Below, one piece after another: positions 1 through 11,974 of a stretch of 64,000 nt of DNA. Made by a program: the position numbers and the translations under genes. The notes below the pieces were generated by a model. The model was not told the origin of the DNA, did no database searches, and worked only from the letters and a program-made list of their open reading frames with translations. The DNA comes from Brevipalpus yothersi. Lineage: Eukaryota > Arthropoda > Arachnida > Trombidiformes > Tenuipalpidae. The stretch spans positions 75,447 to 139,446 of the forward strand of contig QZCP01000007.1 of assembly GCA_003956705.1 (NCBI GenBank), written 5' to 3'. Numbering within the stretch: position 1 is the stretch's first letter; the number at the start of each line of letters is the position of its first letter.

Positions 1-113
<113 letters not shown>

Positions 114-1296
114 ACCCATTCTTCAGTGATTACCACTACTCCAACTACTACCACCATCACTACTACCACTACTCAGCTCTATCCACAAGTCTTGGCACGT
201 TGGCCATCTTCTTATTGTGCTAAATAATCAACTCTCATCCTCTTTTACCACCCTCTCTCACGGAAGACCACCTTCTTCTTTTTCTTCATCTTCTTCCTAT
301 CTCTCTAACATACACTCGTATACATGCATACATCCACCCTCAAGTAACCCCCAAAAAACAAATTGCCCAAACAAACAGTACACACACTAGCACACAAAAT
401 TGACGAGCAAAATTGAATGCAAATTGGATGAACATATCACATCACATCTTCCACTCTCTCTCTCTTTCTCATCTCCTTGATCACCATCAACATGATCAAA
501 ATCTTGACCATTCTTCCTGATGTTATCCATGAGTGAAAACTTTTCATTCTCTCTCTCTCTCACTTCCACTACATATAAGATTTGAATCTTGATTGGCCAC
601 AAGATCCTTTTCGATTGCTTTACTCTTTTACTCTCTCTCCCTCTATTTTCTATTGGAGTGATCTTCAACAGCGTCCGCGGTCAGAATCGAGTATCAATTG
701 TTCAGCTATACACACATACACTATGGAATTGATTTTTCTATCACTTATCCTCTTGATTATCACTTATTATGAGCTGGAATACTTAAGTGATGGCCATTTG
801 AACAATACTTTGGTGTGTGTGTGTTTAAGGTTTTCACCTTAATTGCCGCTTTTCGAATGTCAAAATGAGTAAGCATGGGCAAGATATGGTTGCTTGTATA
901 TACACTAACATCATGAACATGGGACAAGAGAGTGATAGTTTGAATTAGGCTCAAGAATCAAAAAGTAAATCATTTGATCATTCAAGAGAGAGGTGTATGT
1001 GTGTTGTATGTTCATTCATCTTGATCAGAAACATTTTTTTCTTCATCTACAATCGCCACACTTCTTCTCTACTGTATTTATATATATATATACACACACA
1101 CACACTTGTTGGGAAACTTTGATTCGCATTGATTGCCAACATCCAGCATCCAGGAAATCCGTTCACAGTTTTTGATAATGTTTAATTTATCCTCCACTCT
1201 AATTTGCATTATCTGATGAAACACACATACACACACACTTGATTGCTAAAAAGGTAAATCTTATGGACAATTGATGGTGTCTTATGGTTGAGAGAA

Positions 1297-1301
<5 letters not shown>

Positions 1302-1356
<55 letters not shown>
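1302..1356. repeat. (GA)n microsatellite
   Basis: A pure GA run of about 55 bp. Confidence 0.95.
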
Positions 1357-1360
<4 letters not shown>

Positions 1361-2153
1361 ACAGTTTGTCGATCCATAAAGTGTCAAACTGTGTTGATGG
1401 TTCTCATTTGAATACTTGTAAACTTTTGAAGAATAAGCTTTTAGTTGTTGAGAAAGTTTTCAAAAGAGAGAGATTGACTGTGATTTGATATTGGAAGATT
1501 GAAACCAAGGATTTTCCTGGTCATGGTTGATAACTGATGAAGCCTGTAAATGAGATCATCAATCGGAACAATAATATGTACTGGGTAAAAGTGTTGTGTG
1601 TATTGTGAAATTCACTTGACTCTATTACTACAGGCTAAGCCTTAATATCACAACAACACTGTAGTAGTGAAAATTGTTAGAACACTTTTCATCATTCACT
1701 ATCTTACCCAAAAACAAGAGCATTTTGATCAAGTGTAAATTTAATCCACATTTATTGAAGGTAAGTGTTGGACTATTGGGGAGAAAAATAAAAGAAACCT
1801 TCACGCTTATTCTTGAAATAAAACGATTTTTAGTTGGCTATTATATGAATTTGATCGATCATCAGGCCAATTTTTTCTTTATCTTCTAAATTCTATCTCT
1901 CTATCTCTATCTCCACATCACATGAAACTCTTTAAGCCCACTTAACGACGTGACAAGAAGCTTTGACAATGTTGAATGAACAATCATTACAAGGTTAACC
2001 GGACCAAAGCAATTCTCGAATATCTTTAAATATACTACCAAAAAATCTTTTCTTACATTCAATACTTGTATTGTGATTGAGCAACTCACCTATACATACA
2101 CATACAAAATATTTCTATCTCTTTCTCTCTCATTCAATTAAATTGGAAAAATT

Positions 2154-2194
<41 letters not shown>

Positions 2195-2459
2195 TCTATC
2201 TGATGAATTATCATGAACATCTGAGAACTTCATCATACTCATATTTTGTCAACAAATTATGAGTAAAATTTTCCTCACTAAACAAGTATTTCTTTTTTTT
2301 TCTTTTTGCTTTTCAATCCTTCATTGACTTGAGGTGAACATTTCTCATATTTTCATATCTTCTCATATTTTATACCATAGATTGATGAAGTGATAGTGAG
2401 GAAAAAACCTTTTCCACAAGATTGATTATCATTATCATGATACTCTTCGAATGGAGTAA

Positions 2460-2464
<5 letters not shown>

Positions 2465-2515
<51 letters not shown>
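2465..2515. repeat. (GA)n microsatellite
   Basis: A pure GA run of about 50 bp. Confidence 0.95.
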
Positions 2516-2518
<3 letters not shown>

Positions 2519-3293
2519 TCTTCAACACCTCCAGTCAAAAGATGGTTTCGACATTGAAATTCGAAATTGACCTAACAAGATAAGTTCCCTTTTTGCTTGG
2601 CGAAATACGTACACACATATATAGATACCTTAAGGGCTAGTTTTTTTTGTGATAAAAAATTTTTTGAATTATTTGATTGGGTGCTGCTAAGATGCTTTCA
2701 TGATGAAATGTGAAGGTATGTAGGTGTGTGTGTGTATGTGCGTAGAAGAAATCGATGTAAATCAGAGAAAATTAATGAGGAGGAGGAGAATGTAACTGTA
2801 TATCAGGAAGAGAGAGATCATGCAGATGATTAAAACATTTCTATGATTGAAACAAGTTTCGAAATTCGATTAATACGATTAAATGGACAGTTTATTTCCC
2901 TTCATCATCTTCTATCTCAATTTCTTTCGAAATACTCATGGACTCATGATGAAGGGAAGAAAGATAGAGAGTGAGAGAGAGAGAGAAAAGAAATGAAAGA
3001 TGAATGGAAATGGAAAAAATATAATAAAGACATGGAATAGAGAGCGATCAAACGTGCGAAAAAGTGAAAAATTTTTGTTTCTTTGAAGGCACATTAGAAG
3101 TGTAAGTGACGAAGCGAAAGGAGGAAGCGCTCCTTGGAATACCTTGCTGAACACAGTGACACTTCATGCATTCTGAGAACCTTGGACACAGTATTCATTC
3201 GACTTAAAGCCATCACTATTATAAGTGTATGTATGTGTGTATGCGTTTGTGTGATATATTCAGCATACTAAATGATTTGAATGAGCATAAAAT

Positions 3294-3294
<1 letters not shown>

Positions 3295-3336
<42 letters not shown>
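3295..3336. repeat. (GA)n microsatellite
   Basis: A pure GA run of about 42 bp. Confidence 0.95.
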
Positions 3337-3340
<4 letters not shown>

Positions 3341-4394
3341 CGAGCATCAATAGAGGACCTTTGCAAAATGTAAGGTTCATATAGTTGCTTCCACTATTTC
3401 ATGATGATTTGAGAGAGAGATAAAGTTGTAAAGTTTTTCTCGGGCATTTCAATGAGAGAACATCCGATTCATGGGAATTCTGAAACAACCGGTGGAAAAA
3501 AGAATGCATCGAACCTTGTCACTGTGTTTTCCAAATATACACACTTTTTTTCAATTCTCATGGGCAATAATAATAACCGTTGCGCGTGTACGTGTACGTG
3601 TATGTGCATGTGTATGTCCACATGCTGAATACATCTATAAATGCCTCTAAAATTGTTCAGTAAAAGATCTACTTCTGATAAATCATTACAGACACTAGTT
3701 TAGACTTGTTAGCCATGAGTTGAGAAAGGTAAAAATGATTGCAATCATTTCGTTTTTTTTCATTAAGTAGAAAGTAAAAAGATCAAGAGAATATAGAAAA
3801 ACTGGATATATAATGATACTGGTTGAAGACGATGAGAGAGAGAGAGAAGATGATTATATCTGAACATTTTTTATCAAGAAATTTGCTGCATTAATATTGA
3901 CTACGCGCATCTAGTCAAAATTTTTCACACGTTTTCGAAATTTCAAAATTTGAGTCAAGATTTTGGCTCAAGATTATCTTGGAATACCCGTGAGAAAAGT
4001 GATAGGAAAAGATTAGCTTCATAATGAAGTGGATTATTTCAGCAATTTAATCGATCTCTCAAATATAATCATCATCATACTCAATGAGCTTTAAATCATC
4101 TTCCAGAGACCATGAGAAAAGAGGAGATTAGTTATAACTTCGAGAGTATTCCTCTCATCATCATCACTTTATTAACTCTTCTTTTTTCACCTTGCCTCAT
4201 AATTCATCTTCATCACCTTAGCTCATTCATTCCAGCATCATAGCATGATAGCATTGAAATAATCGAGCAAATGAATACATCTCATTGCAATCTTTCCACC
4301 ATCAATTCAATAATAGAAATATAATTATATATATGAGTTGGAGAAAGATGAGTAGAGTAAAGGAAACGATGGCCATTTTTTGAATAACTAGTAT

Positions 4395-4396
<2 letters not shown>

Positions 4397-4452
<56 letters not shown>
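4397..4452. repeat. (CT)n microsatellite
   Basis: A pure CT run of about 56 bp, in the opposite orientation to the two preceding GA tracts. Confidence 0.95.
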
Positions 4453-4456
<4 letters not shown>

Positions 4457-5256
4457 CTCAGGCTATTAAAGTTAAGCAATATTGTAAGCAGAATCGTGTA
4501 TCAAATTTTGTATGAATTTTCAAGGTTCTGATGAACATATCACGCAACAGTCTGCAATTTATGCAAGTATATTGAGAATGAGTTTTTTTTTTTGCTTTCT
4601 CTTTCTTTTTCTCTCTCTCTTTTCTCTTTCGTAAGATGCTCCAACCATGGCTAGGTAATTCTTATAATGGAGTAAATATTTGAATTGTGCTCATGAACAA
4701 GGACTAGGATTCAAAGGCTACCCAACTCTTTCACCTTCTATCATGAATTATCCATTCAACAGGTGGAAGAATACACAGACAGATAAGAAACACAGTTCTG
4801 TTGGATTGGAACTTTCCAACGCACATACACAATCGTGTGGGGATGAAAAAATTCGAGCTATCTAGAGCATTTCTCATGAAGAAAGATAAATTGAATGCAT
4901 CTCTATATCTCGTGAGAGAAAAAATTGCAATTTTTCTGGAAAGATGATTGGAAAAAAACCTGACATAATGTAATGTACATCAACGATAATCTCATGAAGA
5001 TACCTGTTCAAGATATTCATTTTATCAGTGCTTACCATGAGCTTTTTATCAATCACATTTGAACCCTTTCTGGATGTATCAGAGGAAGAGCCTATTGTTG
5101 ACTGGTGGAGTAGGGAAGCACGTTGATTAGACTGGCTAGTCCCATGTTCCGGTGTATTGATTGACCACGAATAAATCATTTAAATAAGATGAACACCCAA
5201 TAATTATCCACTTCCACTATTTGCTTGGTAGCAGCTTTTGAATCAGCCACTGATTG

Positions 5257-5694
5257 ATGGAAAAAGATGAAATCTTTTGCCTCTCAAGTCATTCGGATGT
5301 CTATGGCAACAATATTATCACTTCACATGGACAAGACTACTTTATCACCAAAATAAATGAATCTGACATCCTGGATACATCTTCTGTCCCCACAGATATT
5401 CAAACATACACTACTACTCGGCAAACACAATTGCACAATCAATCGAAACCATTAACGATATTATCGGCTGGACTCAACATTCGACACCCACAAGTATTCC
5501 CTCTCTTCAAACCCAGCAACTTGATCAACGAAATGCTAATGTCCAAGCTTCAATTGGCCAAGCTCAACGAAGAGAGAGAAAAAAGAAAGAGAGAGAAACT
5601 GGTTGAATTGAGCGGCAAAAGTTATTACACTTTTTCAACTGCCATCTTGTGTGTTCATGATTCTTTTTCCATCTTGATCATGAAATTTTCATGA
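5257..5694 (+). CDS. Unassigned open frame, doubtful coding exon
   Basis: An open frame of about 145 residues starts at an ATG directly after an in-frame stop. The first 110 residues have mixed composition without low-complexity runs. They end in a charged segment rich in Glu, Arg and Lys (about residues 103-117) that could be a coiled coil. The last 25 residues look like random translation, so the frame may end in a missed splice donor. I recognise no domain. There is no TATA box or paralog in the window to support it. It may be a terminal exon or chance. Confidence 0.25.
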   Translation: MEKDEIFCLSSHSDVYGNNIITSHGQDYFITKINESDILDTSSVPTDIQTYTTTRQTQLHNQSKPLTILSAGLNIRHPQVFPLFKPSNLINEMLMSKLQLAKLNEEREKRKREKLVELSGKSYYTFSTAILCVHDSFSILIMKFS

Positions 5695-5883
5695 TGAAAT
5701 TTCCATTAATGTGGATGGAATTTCGTAAGAATGAGAATTGAGAATTGTCAAGATTTGGAGATCTTTTCTAGCACCGACACGTACTCGTTGAGCCCAAAAA
5801 CTGTGTGAGGCGATTTTCTTGGGGCCTCTGATGGGATCTTTGGGATCAGAGCAATTGGGAGAGAAAATGATAACGGTAGCCAT
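5689..5883 (-). CDS. Unassigned small open frame (weak)
   Basis: This is a 64-codon minus-strand frame from the ATG at 5883. AT-rich sequence with ATATAAA-like strings lies just upstream on that strand. Its first 45 residues are of mixed composition (Asp-Pro-Lys, Arg-Gly-Pro-Lys, Trp-Ala-Gln), whereas the end looks random. It overlaps the tail of the plus-strand frame that ends at 5694. I do not recognise it, and chance remains likely. Confidence 0.15.
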   Translation of the reverse strand: MATVIIFSPNCSDPKDPIRGPKKIASHSFWAQRVRVGARKDLQILTILNSHSYEIPSTLMEISS

Positions 5884-6260
5884 GATATAGTCAGATTGAT
5901 TCTGACAAATTGTGAGCAATTTTGGTTTATATTAATTTATATTAATACGACAGTAGAGGAACGTTTTGTTGGTTTCTTCCGGTTTCCTAGGGAAGAACTT
6001 CTAGGCGCTCGTGAAAATAGGCAAAAATAGATTTGAAACTTTTGTAGGAACATTTTGGTATGATTTGAATCTCAATCGCAGGCTCTCAATGGTCGTTACC
6101 TGATAAACGTCATGCAATAATATATTTTCAACATCTGGAGCTATTCCTAATTCATGGTTAATTTTTTCCCCCTATTGATGAAGAAGAGTAAACGATTAAT
6201 AGTGGTGAAATCATTGAACATTCAACTGATAAAATAAGTTCTTCATAATTTCATATTAAT

Positions 6261-6866
6261 ATGAAAAGTGTTTTGCATGTTCTTGTGACACTTTCATACG
6301 TTCTGTATACAGTATCTGTAGAAAATAATCCTAATCCATGTTCAGAGGGTTTTTTCGGTTACTTCAAGGCATTTGATATCTGCCTTCAGGTACAACATTT
6401 TTTTACTAGTCCATGAGCACATATTCCATTTGTTTTGGTGTTTTTTCCCAGAAATATGCCAAAGCTGATGGGGATGAAGGAAGATTCAAAGAATGTAAAT
6501 TTCAATTAATTGGAAAAGCTAAAGAAACGTAAGGAGTTTATCTTCTTAGTTACATCTAGAATATACATGTATATTTAGAATCATATCTTTTTTCATTAAG
6601 TGATGAAGAAGTTTGTCATAAAAATAGGAAAATCGTCCAAAATTGGGTTTGTAAAGAAATTGTTATGATTAAGAGAAAGGTTTACACTATAATTCTGATT
6701 GGCAGATTAATTGTATCAAGAAAGATGTCTATTCAGGTGTAAAATTTCCTAAAAACAAAGATATAGAGGTGAGGATTAACTGTTAGTTTATAAAATATTG
6801 ATTTAAATATTAAACTTCAAGGAATGCTTGAAAGAGCATGGAGGAATCACCATAAAGCCAGAATGA
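6261..6866 (+). CDS. Secreted six-cysteine family member 1 (isolated, divergent)
   Basis: Five coding exons at 6261-6389, 6452-6528, 6601-6646, 6706-6768 and 6822-6866 give 119 aa. Intron phases are 0, 2, 0, 0, exactly as in the tandem array that begins 8 kb downstream. Residues 1-20 form a hydrophobic signal peptide. The mature protein has six Cys: two in exon 1, then one in each later exon. Exon 3 ends in Trp, as in most paralogs. The C-terminal tail after the last Cys is only about 13 residues and lacks the G-x-N-F-x-x-P-K motif of the array. No clear copy of the array promoter module was found upstream. The function is unknown; a secreted helical protein is the best description. It is separated from its relatives by three unrelated genes, which suggests an old founder or a dispersed copy. 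Confidence 0.75.
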
Positions 6867-8078
6867 GCCAAATTCCAATCATCATCCGAAATTCTTTTTC
6901 AATTACACTGCATACATTTACATGATCTATAATCATTAGGAAGAGGAGAAAAAACCAAAATCTCACTTTTACAAACGGAATCTGATCCCTTCATCCAAAT
7001 TATATATTAATAGAGAGGATGTCTCATTTGCTTTGACCATTTTTCACAAGAACTCAGCATCCACATTTCTTGTGATTAAGATTCAACTGTATAAACAAGT
7101 AATTAATAACAGTTCTCAAGCTATTGAGCTGTAAACCCATTTTTTGGGTTAATCTTCTCGTGAATCTACTGATCTAACAGTTAAAATAGTAAATCAGTTG
7201 AAGAGACTCTTGGATACATCTAAGATAGCTTCTTGACAAAGCTTCTTGATAAGTTCTATTGGACTAATAATAAGTCATTAAATTAAGTCCATTGAGAATT
7301 TTGGATAACTAAATTTTAATCCAGATTGAGATGTGATGAGCAACAATTGGGTGAAATACTAATTCCAACACCAATCAATGGTACAAATTTTTCCCTCAGT
7401 GAAGATACCATGTTAATAAAGATGATAACATGATGCATAAATATCCCTTTTCTTGACTTGATTCAGGATAAATTTTCGAATTATGAACTTTTTCCAGTAG
7501 AACATGCGCTTACGAGAAAGTGTTTTACACGATTTACTCTCTATGCTAGATTTCCAGTCAAGTTTCCGGTTGAAAGGACGAATTGAAAACATTATCTAAA
7601 TTATCTTCTATGATTTCATCATACATTGGAATCAATTATTTCTAATCAAATAAACAAGTTAGAATAGTTGACGGATTTCAACATCATGCTCACCCATTCA
7701 TCAAGCGTATTTTTGATTTTAACGCTACTTTCTCTTACTACTTGATGACAGATACCCTTTTTTTTTATTTGCTTATCTGCCCTAAGATAGTCAACCTTTG
7801 CAAAAAAGAGAAGGAACACTGTAATTAGAATACTCTAACCACTCTGCTCAAAATCATTTAGTATCTATTCAACTTCAACTCAAAAGTCTATGAAAATAGT
7901 CTATTTCGCAAGAGAGAGAGAGAGAGAGTTAGACTGAGAGAGAATAGTCATTCTTCACACGATTCCAGATGTTCTAAAAAATATACATTAATTTCATTTC
8001 AGAATTTATGCTCAAAATCAATCAAAGAATAAAATCAAATAGATCGAATAGGAAAAAATTGCTAAATAAATAGAGGAA
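6867..8078. other. Intergenic, AT-rich
   Basis: No coding signal was seen. A short GA tract lies at about 7911-7928. The stretch contains the 3' flanks of the convergent genes on either side. Confidence 0.6.
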
Positions 8079-9361
8079 TTAATTCAGAATAAATTTAAAC
8101 CATCTTCGTAAAAAATGATCACTCGATCTAGTTAACAGATATTTTGGAAAAATGATTAAAGATAGGGCAAATGTGACCATCAAGGCACCGATAAATGTAA
8201 GAAAATCTGGTGTTTCACCAAAAACAATAATCTGAAACAGAAATGCTGGCACAATGTCCAATGCAGCATCAACAATTGAGACGATTGTTGCTTGCTCAAA
8301 TTGAAGTGCTTTAATGGACAATAGCTCAGCGCAAAAACTTATGAAACCAATTGATATCATGAGCCATGGTGCATTACCACATGAAGGTAATTGGAATCCG
8401 GTGAAATATGCTGTGATCACTAACATCACCCCGGCAGATATGATACTATCCACGAAAAGTATCACCGAATGATGAACATTTTCCATTTTACGCAAGCAAA
8501 TCATGGAAATAGCATCACTAAAAGCTGAACCAAGACCACTGGCAAGTCCAATGAACAAGTGATAGCGATCATTATTATATTTTTCAATATTATCACCAAT
8601 ATCCACTCCATCTAAGCCGAACAATGTTTGTGGCTTGGCAGTCAACAGTATACCGGCCATAGTTCCAAAAGCCGAAAGACCATGAACTAGTCCACAAGGT
8701 TCATTGAGAAATATTTTCGCCAAAACGAAAGCAAAAATTGGTGAACACAATGTGATGATTATTGCCTATGAAAGAATTGATAAGGAAAATTCATGAATTT
8801 TTCAGAAAAATTTCAATTTCAATCCCAATCATCTCTGAAATTGCTTACATTGGCAAGGGCCAACATTTGTGACGCAACATATCTCAAGTAAATGGCGAAA
8901 GTAGTTGCTAAAGCTTGAGCAATAACCCAACCTCGGCAGTCTGATGGTCCAAAAAATTGGCGATCATATCGTAATGAGCTTTCGATCATGATGAGTGATA
9001 ATAATGTTTGGAGACTAAATGAAATGAGCATCAGCATGGCTGGATTGATGCCACTTAAGTGTTTAACAATGGCAGCATTCGCAGTATACAGAACACCGGC
9101 AAGACCTGCTGCCAAAATACCACGAAAAGATGTCCAAAAACTGAGCACAATTTCAATTGATTCTCTTCGTCCGAATTCCGGTAGATCACTGTGTGAATCT
9201 TTACGCTTCACACCCATCACATTTGAATTTTTGTCCTTTATGATTCTTTCCCGGTAATCAGTATCTTCACTTGTGGCCAAAACTTCGTATAGTGTCATTT
9301 TGACCAGCTTCACACAGATTGGAGCCAAAGAAGGAGTTGGAGGTATAAATTGAACCCACAA
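8079..9361 (-). CDS. SLC35G-like (EamA/DMT fold) membrane transporter
   Basis: Two exons on the minus strand, 9361-8849 and 8765-8079, are joined in phase 0 across an 83-bp GT-AG intron. They encode up to 399 aa. An alternative start at Met22 would give 378 aa. The N-terminus is polar and cytosolic, followed by about ten hydrophobic segments in two EamA-like halves (roughly residues 80-220 and 245-385). Segments such as Gly-Ile-Leu-Ala-Ala-Gly near residue 81, the stretch containing Leu-Arg-Tyr-Val-Ala-Ser at 159-164, and Phe-Leu-Asn-Glu-Pro at the end of a helix in exon 2 match the SLC35G/TMEM20 group of the drug/metabolite transporter superfamily. Length fits that family. The substrate is not deducible; for the human relative SLC35G1 a role in the ER or plasma membrane has been proposed. 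No frameshift is seen. Confidence 0.88.
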
Positions 9362-10952
9362 AAAATTATTCGCTGACTAGTACAACTACTACCACTACTA
9401 CACCTTCACGAGCAGACATTACGAAAGTGATAGTTAAAGAGAGAAGCCAATAGACAGCCATTCAATCATTAACAGGTGACTTAAATTGATTGTTGTACAC
9501 CGGTGTATGGTGTAAATATAAAGAAATTATTAGATTTTTCTCCTAAGATTTCCTGTATTTTGCCACAGATTTATTGCATCTGTGACATGTATGAGTGTCT
9601 GATGAATTTTTCTGGAAATTTTTAGAAATTTGGGCGAATCAATTCTCCATCTTTTCATTCAATTTATTTTCGAGATCAGTTATTCGAATGCTTATTCACC
9701 ATTAATGAACAATGATCAGGTCATGATTGATGAGATGCTCAACAGCCTCTTCCATATGAAAGAAAAAGTTTTTCACTTGTTCAGAAGACATTTCATGATG
9801 AAAATTGTATGATACAAATGTTATCTCGAGGTACTCTGCATAAATACACAATTTTAAGTATCATTCAATTTATATTCTTCTAATTTTTGAAAGATTATTC
9901 AACTTGAAGAGAATTTTTTCAAATCTTACTGCATTTTAGAAATGATCCAAATTCTGACAAAAAATTTGCTGCTTAATTTGACGATTTTTTTGAATACATG
10001 TATTGTTATAAAGATAGGGTCATGCATAGCATTTATTATTACAGATATTTTGAATCATAGAGAAACATCGGGTTTTTGGACTGACTGAGCCACCATAACA
10101 GGTGAATAGGAATGTTCAACTGAACCTAAATGGAACTTGGAAGATCAAAAGATGATACATCTTATCAGAACTTATAAATTTGACCATAAATTGCGATTCA
10201 AATTTCACCAATATAAGAACAAGATATGGTATTAATTCAGGAAATTTTGCCAAACGAAAAGCGATTTCCTCGCTATTAAGCGATTTGACAGATGTACTTC
10301 AATGTACTTTTCAAAATTCGATGGCCAAGAAATCTGGAATTATTGTGTTAATCCACTGTAAATCCGAAGGCTTGGAAAGAATTTCCAGGAATTGATAAAT
10401 TTATCAGCCCTTATTATCAAATGAATTTTGCCACAAAATATTAATAATAATCATATTGTGACTTTCTGATGTATTACCGTACACTAAGGACAAAATAATT
10501 CACCATACAAATAGTTTGAACTTTCCTCAAATCAATGTGAAGTTTCTTCCAGCAAATTATTTGTAAATAATTCAAGAAAATAATAATCAATTCAGTGATA
10601 TAATTCCACCAAGTAATTCTGAAGTTGATATTCTTTGGCAGCATCTGAGAGAAAAAGAAAGAGAAAGAGAGAAAGAAAGAGAGAGAGAGAGAAAAAGAAA
10701 GAAAAAAAGAAAGAGAAAGAGAAAGAGAGAAAGAGAGAACAGCGTGATCATGTTTATCTCACTCTTTTCATTCAGCAAAAACTTGAATAGCCTTGAGTTG
10801 ATAGTAACATACAATTCACAATTGACCATTTGTTTTGATATTTCTAAATTTGACTTGGAATTTTTGTGATTAAATCATCATTAATTGTGGTCCTCATCAC
10901 ACCAGTGGCTGTCTCTTTGTGTTTGGAATAAATTATACATTGTTTAATCATC
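9362..10952. other. Intergenic region with purine tract
   Basis: No supported gene. A strand-asymmetric purine tract (GA, GAAA units) runs from about 10,650 to 10,739. Small open frames near 9630 and 10180 have no splice or paralog support. Confidence 0.6.
10650..10739. repeat. Imperfect purine (GA/GAAA) tract
   Basis: About 90 bp of almost pure purine on the plus strand, made of GA and GAAA units. This is an interrupted relative of the pure GA arrays elsewhere. Confidence 0.9.
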
Positions 10953-11460
10953 ATGTGTGATTCAAGTGAGTTTCTAGTTTGATAGCAGATTATTTGGGAG
11001 TACGATGATGTTGATCATCTCCGCTATTAGCGTGTGATTGATTGTATGATGATATCAACTGGAAATCTAACTATATTTTCTATTTAGTGAAAGATCATGG
11101 TCATTTGATGGCCTATGGAGCAGCATTGGCTGCTATTGTATATGCTGTGTATACAAAATATCAGGTTTGCAAAGCTGCCAAATCAAGCAAAGTGAATCAT
11201 TCATTGCAAAAAGGTAAACATCTAGTGTTCATGACCTATGGTTTGTCAAAATCAATGTTGTTAATGATTTTCTTCGTCTATCAACAGACAATTCGAAAGT
11301 TGTCCACACTTTTGATGTGGAAGATTTGGATAATAAATCTGTTTTCTGTCGCTGTTGGCGTTCAAAAAAATTCCCATACTGTGATGGTGCCCACAACAAG
11401 CACAATGAGGCAACCGGTGACAATGTTGGTCCTCTGATTGTCCAGAAGAAAGCTCTATGA
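10953..11460 (+). CDS. CISD1: CDGSH iron-sulfur domain protein, mitoNEET/CISD1-like
   Basis: Three coding exons at 10953-10965, 11088-11213 and 11288-11460 give 103 aa. The first coding exon has only 13 nt (Met-Cys-Asp-Ser plus one base). It ends at a GTGAGT donor and joins a perfect acceptor with pyrimidine tract at 11087, restoring an ATG codon across the junction. The second intron is phase 1. The protein has one N-terminal membrane segment (about residues 11-28), a basic linker, and the CDGSH domain. The [2Fe-2S] ligands are visible as Cys67, Cys69, Cys78 and His82 in the C-x-C-...-C-D-G-x-H pattern. Length is close to human CISD1 (108 aa) and shorter than CISD2, so an outer mitochondrial membrane protein of redox and iron homeostasis is likely. 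The tiny exon is inferred; translation could also start at Met5 or Met12. Confidence 0.92.
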
Positions 11461-11974
11461 GTATTTTAATCAAAGTGTATTTGCCAAGATGTTTCCCTTT
11501 CCATCCCTCTAGACTTCCTTAAGATAATGATACTATATGGTTGATCAACAACCATATAGCTGTGAATGTCCCACATGTCAGCGCTTATGGCAACCCGGTT
11601 TCAATTTTTGTACAAGTTAGCTGTTTTCAACCAGAGAATCGATAGTTTCTATGCTTTTTTTCTTATTCAACTCCTTTTTTGTCTTACTTTGCTTTGGTTG
11701 TGAAATTGAAAAAGAAAACCACTTGATAACTATCAAGTGTGACCATCAATAACAGGCGATACATTCACGCAAACAGATATCCACCCTTTTTTCCACTTAA
11801 TTATGAACCAGTTTCATTTTTTTTAGTACACCTTCAACCACCTTAAATCAACTCTAATTTCAATTCGGATAGTTTTTCCGGCAAAGAACTTTATTCAGAG
11901 ACAAGAGAAAATTATGCCAAAGAATTACACTCCTTTGATCAGATGATGTTTGTAAAAATCATTTAGCAGCCACT
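11461..11974. other. 3' flanks of convergent genes, with two small hairpins
   Basis: Non-coding spacer between the CISD1-like gene (+) and the His-rich gene (-). It holds a perfect 11-bp inverted repeat with a 5-nt loop at 11533-11559 and a 9-bp one with a 2-nt loop at 11721-11740. Either could form in the 3' UTR of the CISD1-like transcript. Confidence 0.7.

Noticed and set aside
1199..1387. Open frames through GA/CT arrays (Ser-Leu or Arg-Glu runs), here and near 2353, 4282 and 13416
   Set aside because: They are translations of dinucleotide repeats, with no splice sites, promoter or homology.
8988..9257. Plus-strand frame opposite transporter exon 1
   Set aside because: Shadow of the membrane transporter, which has a clear two-exon structure and family pattern.
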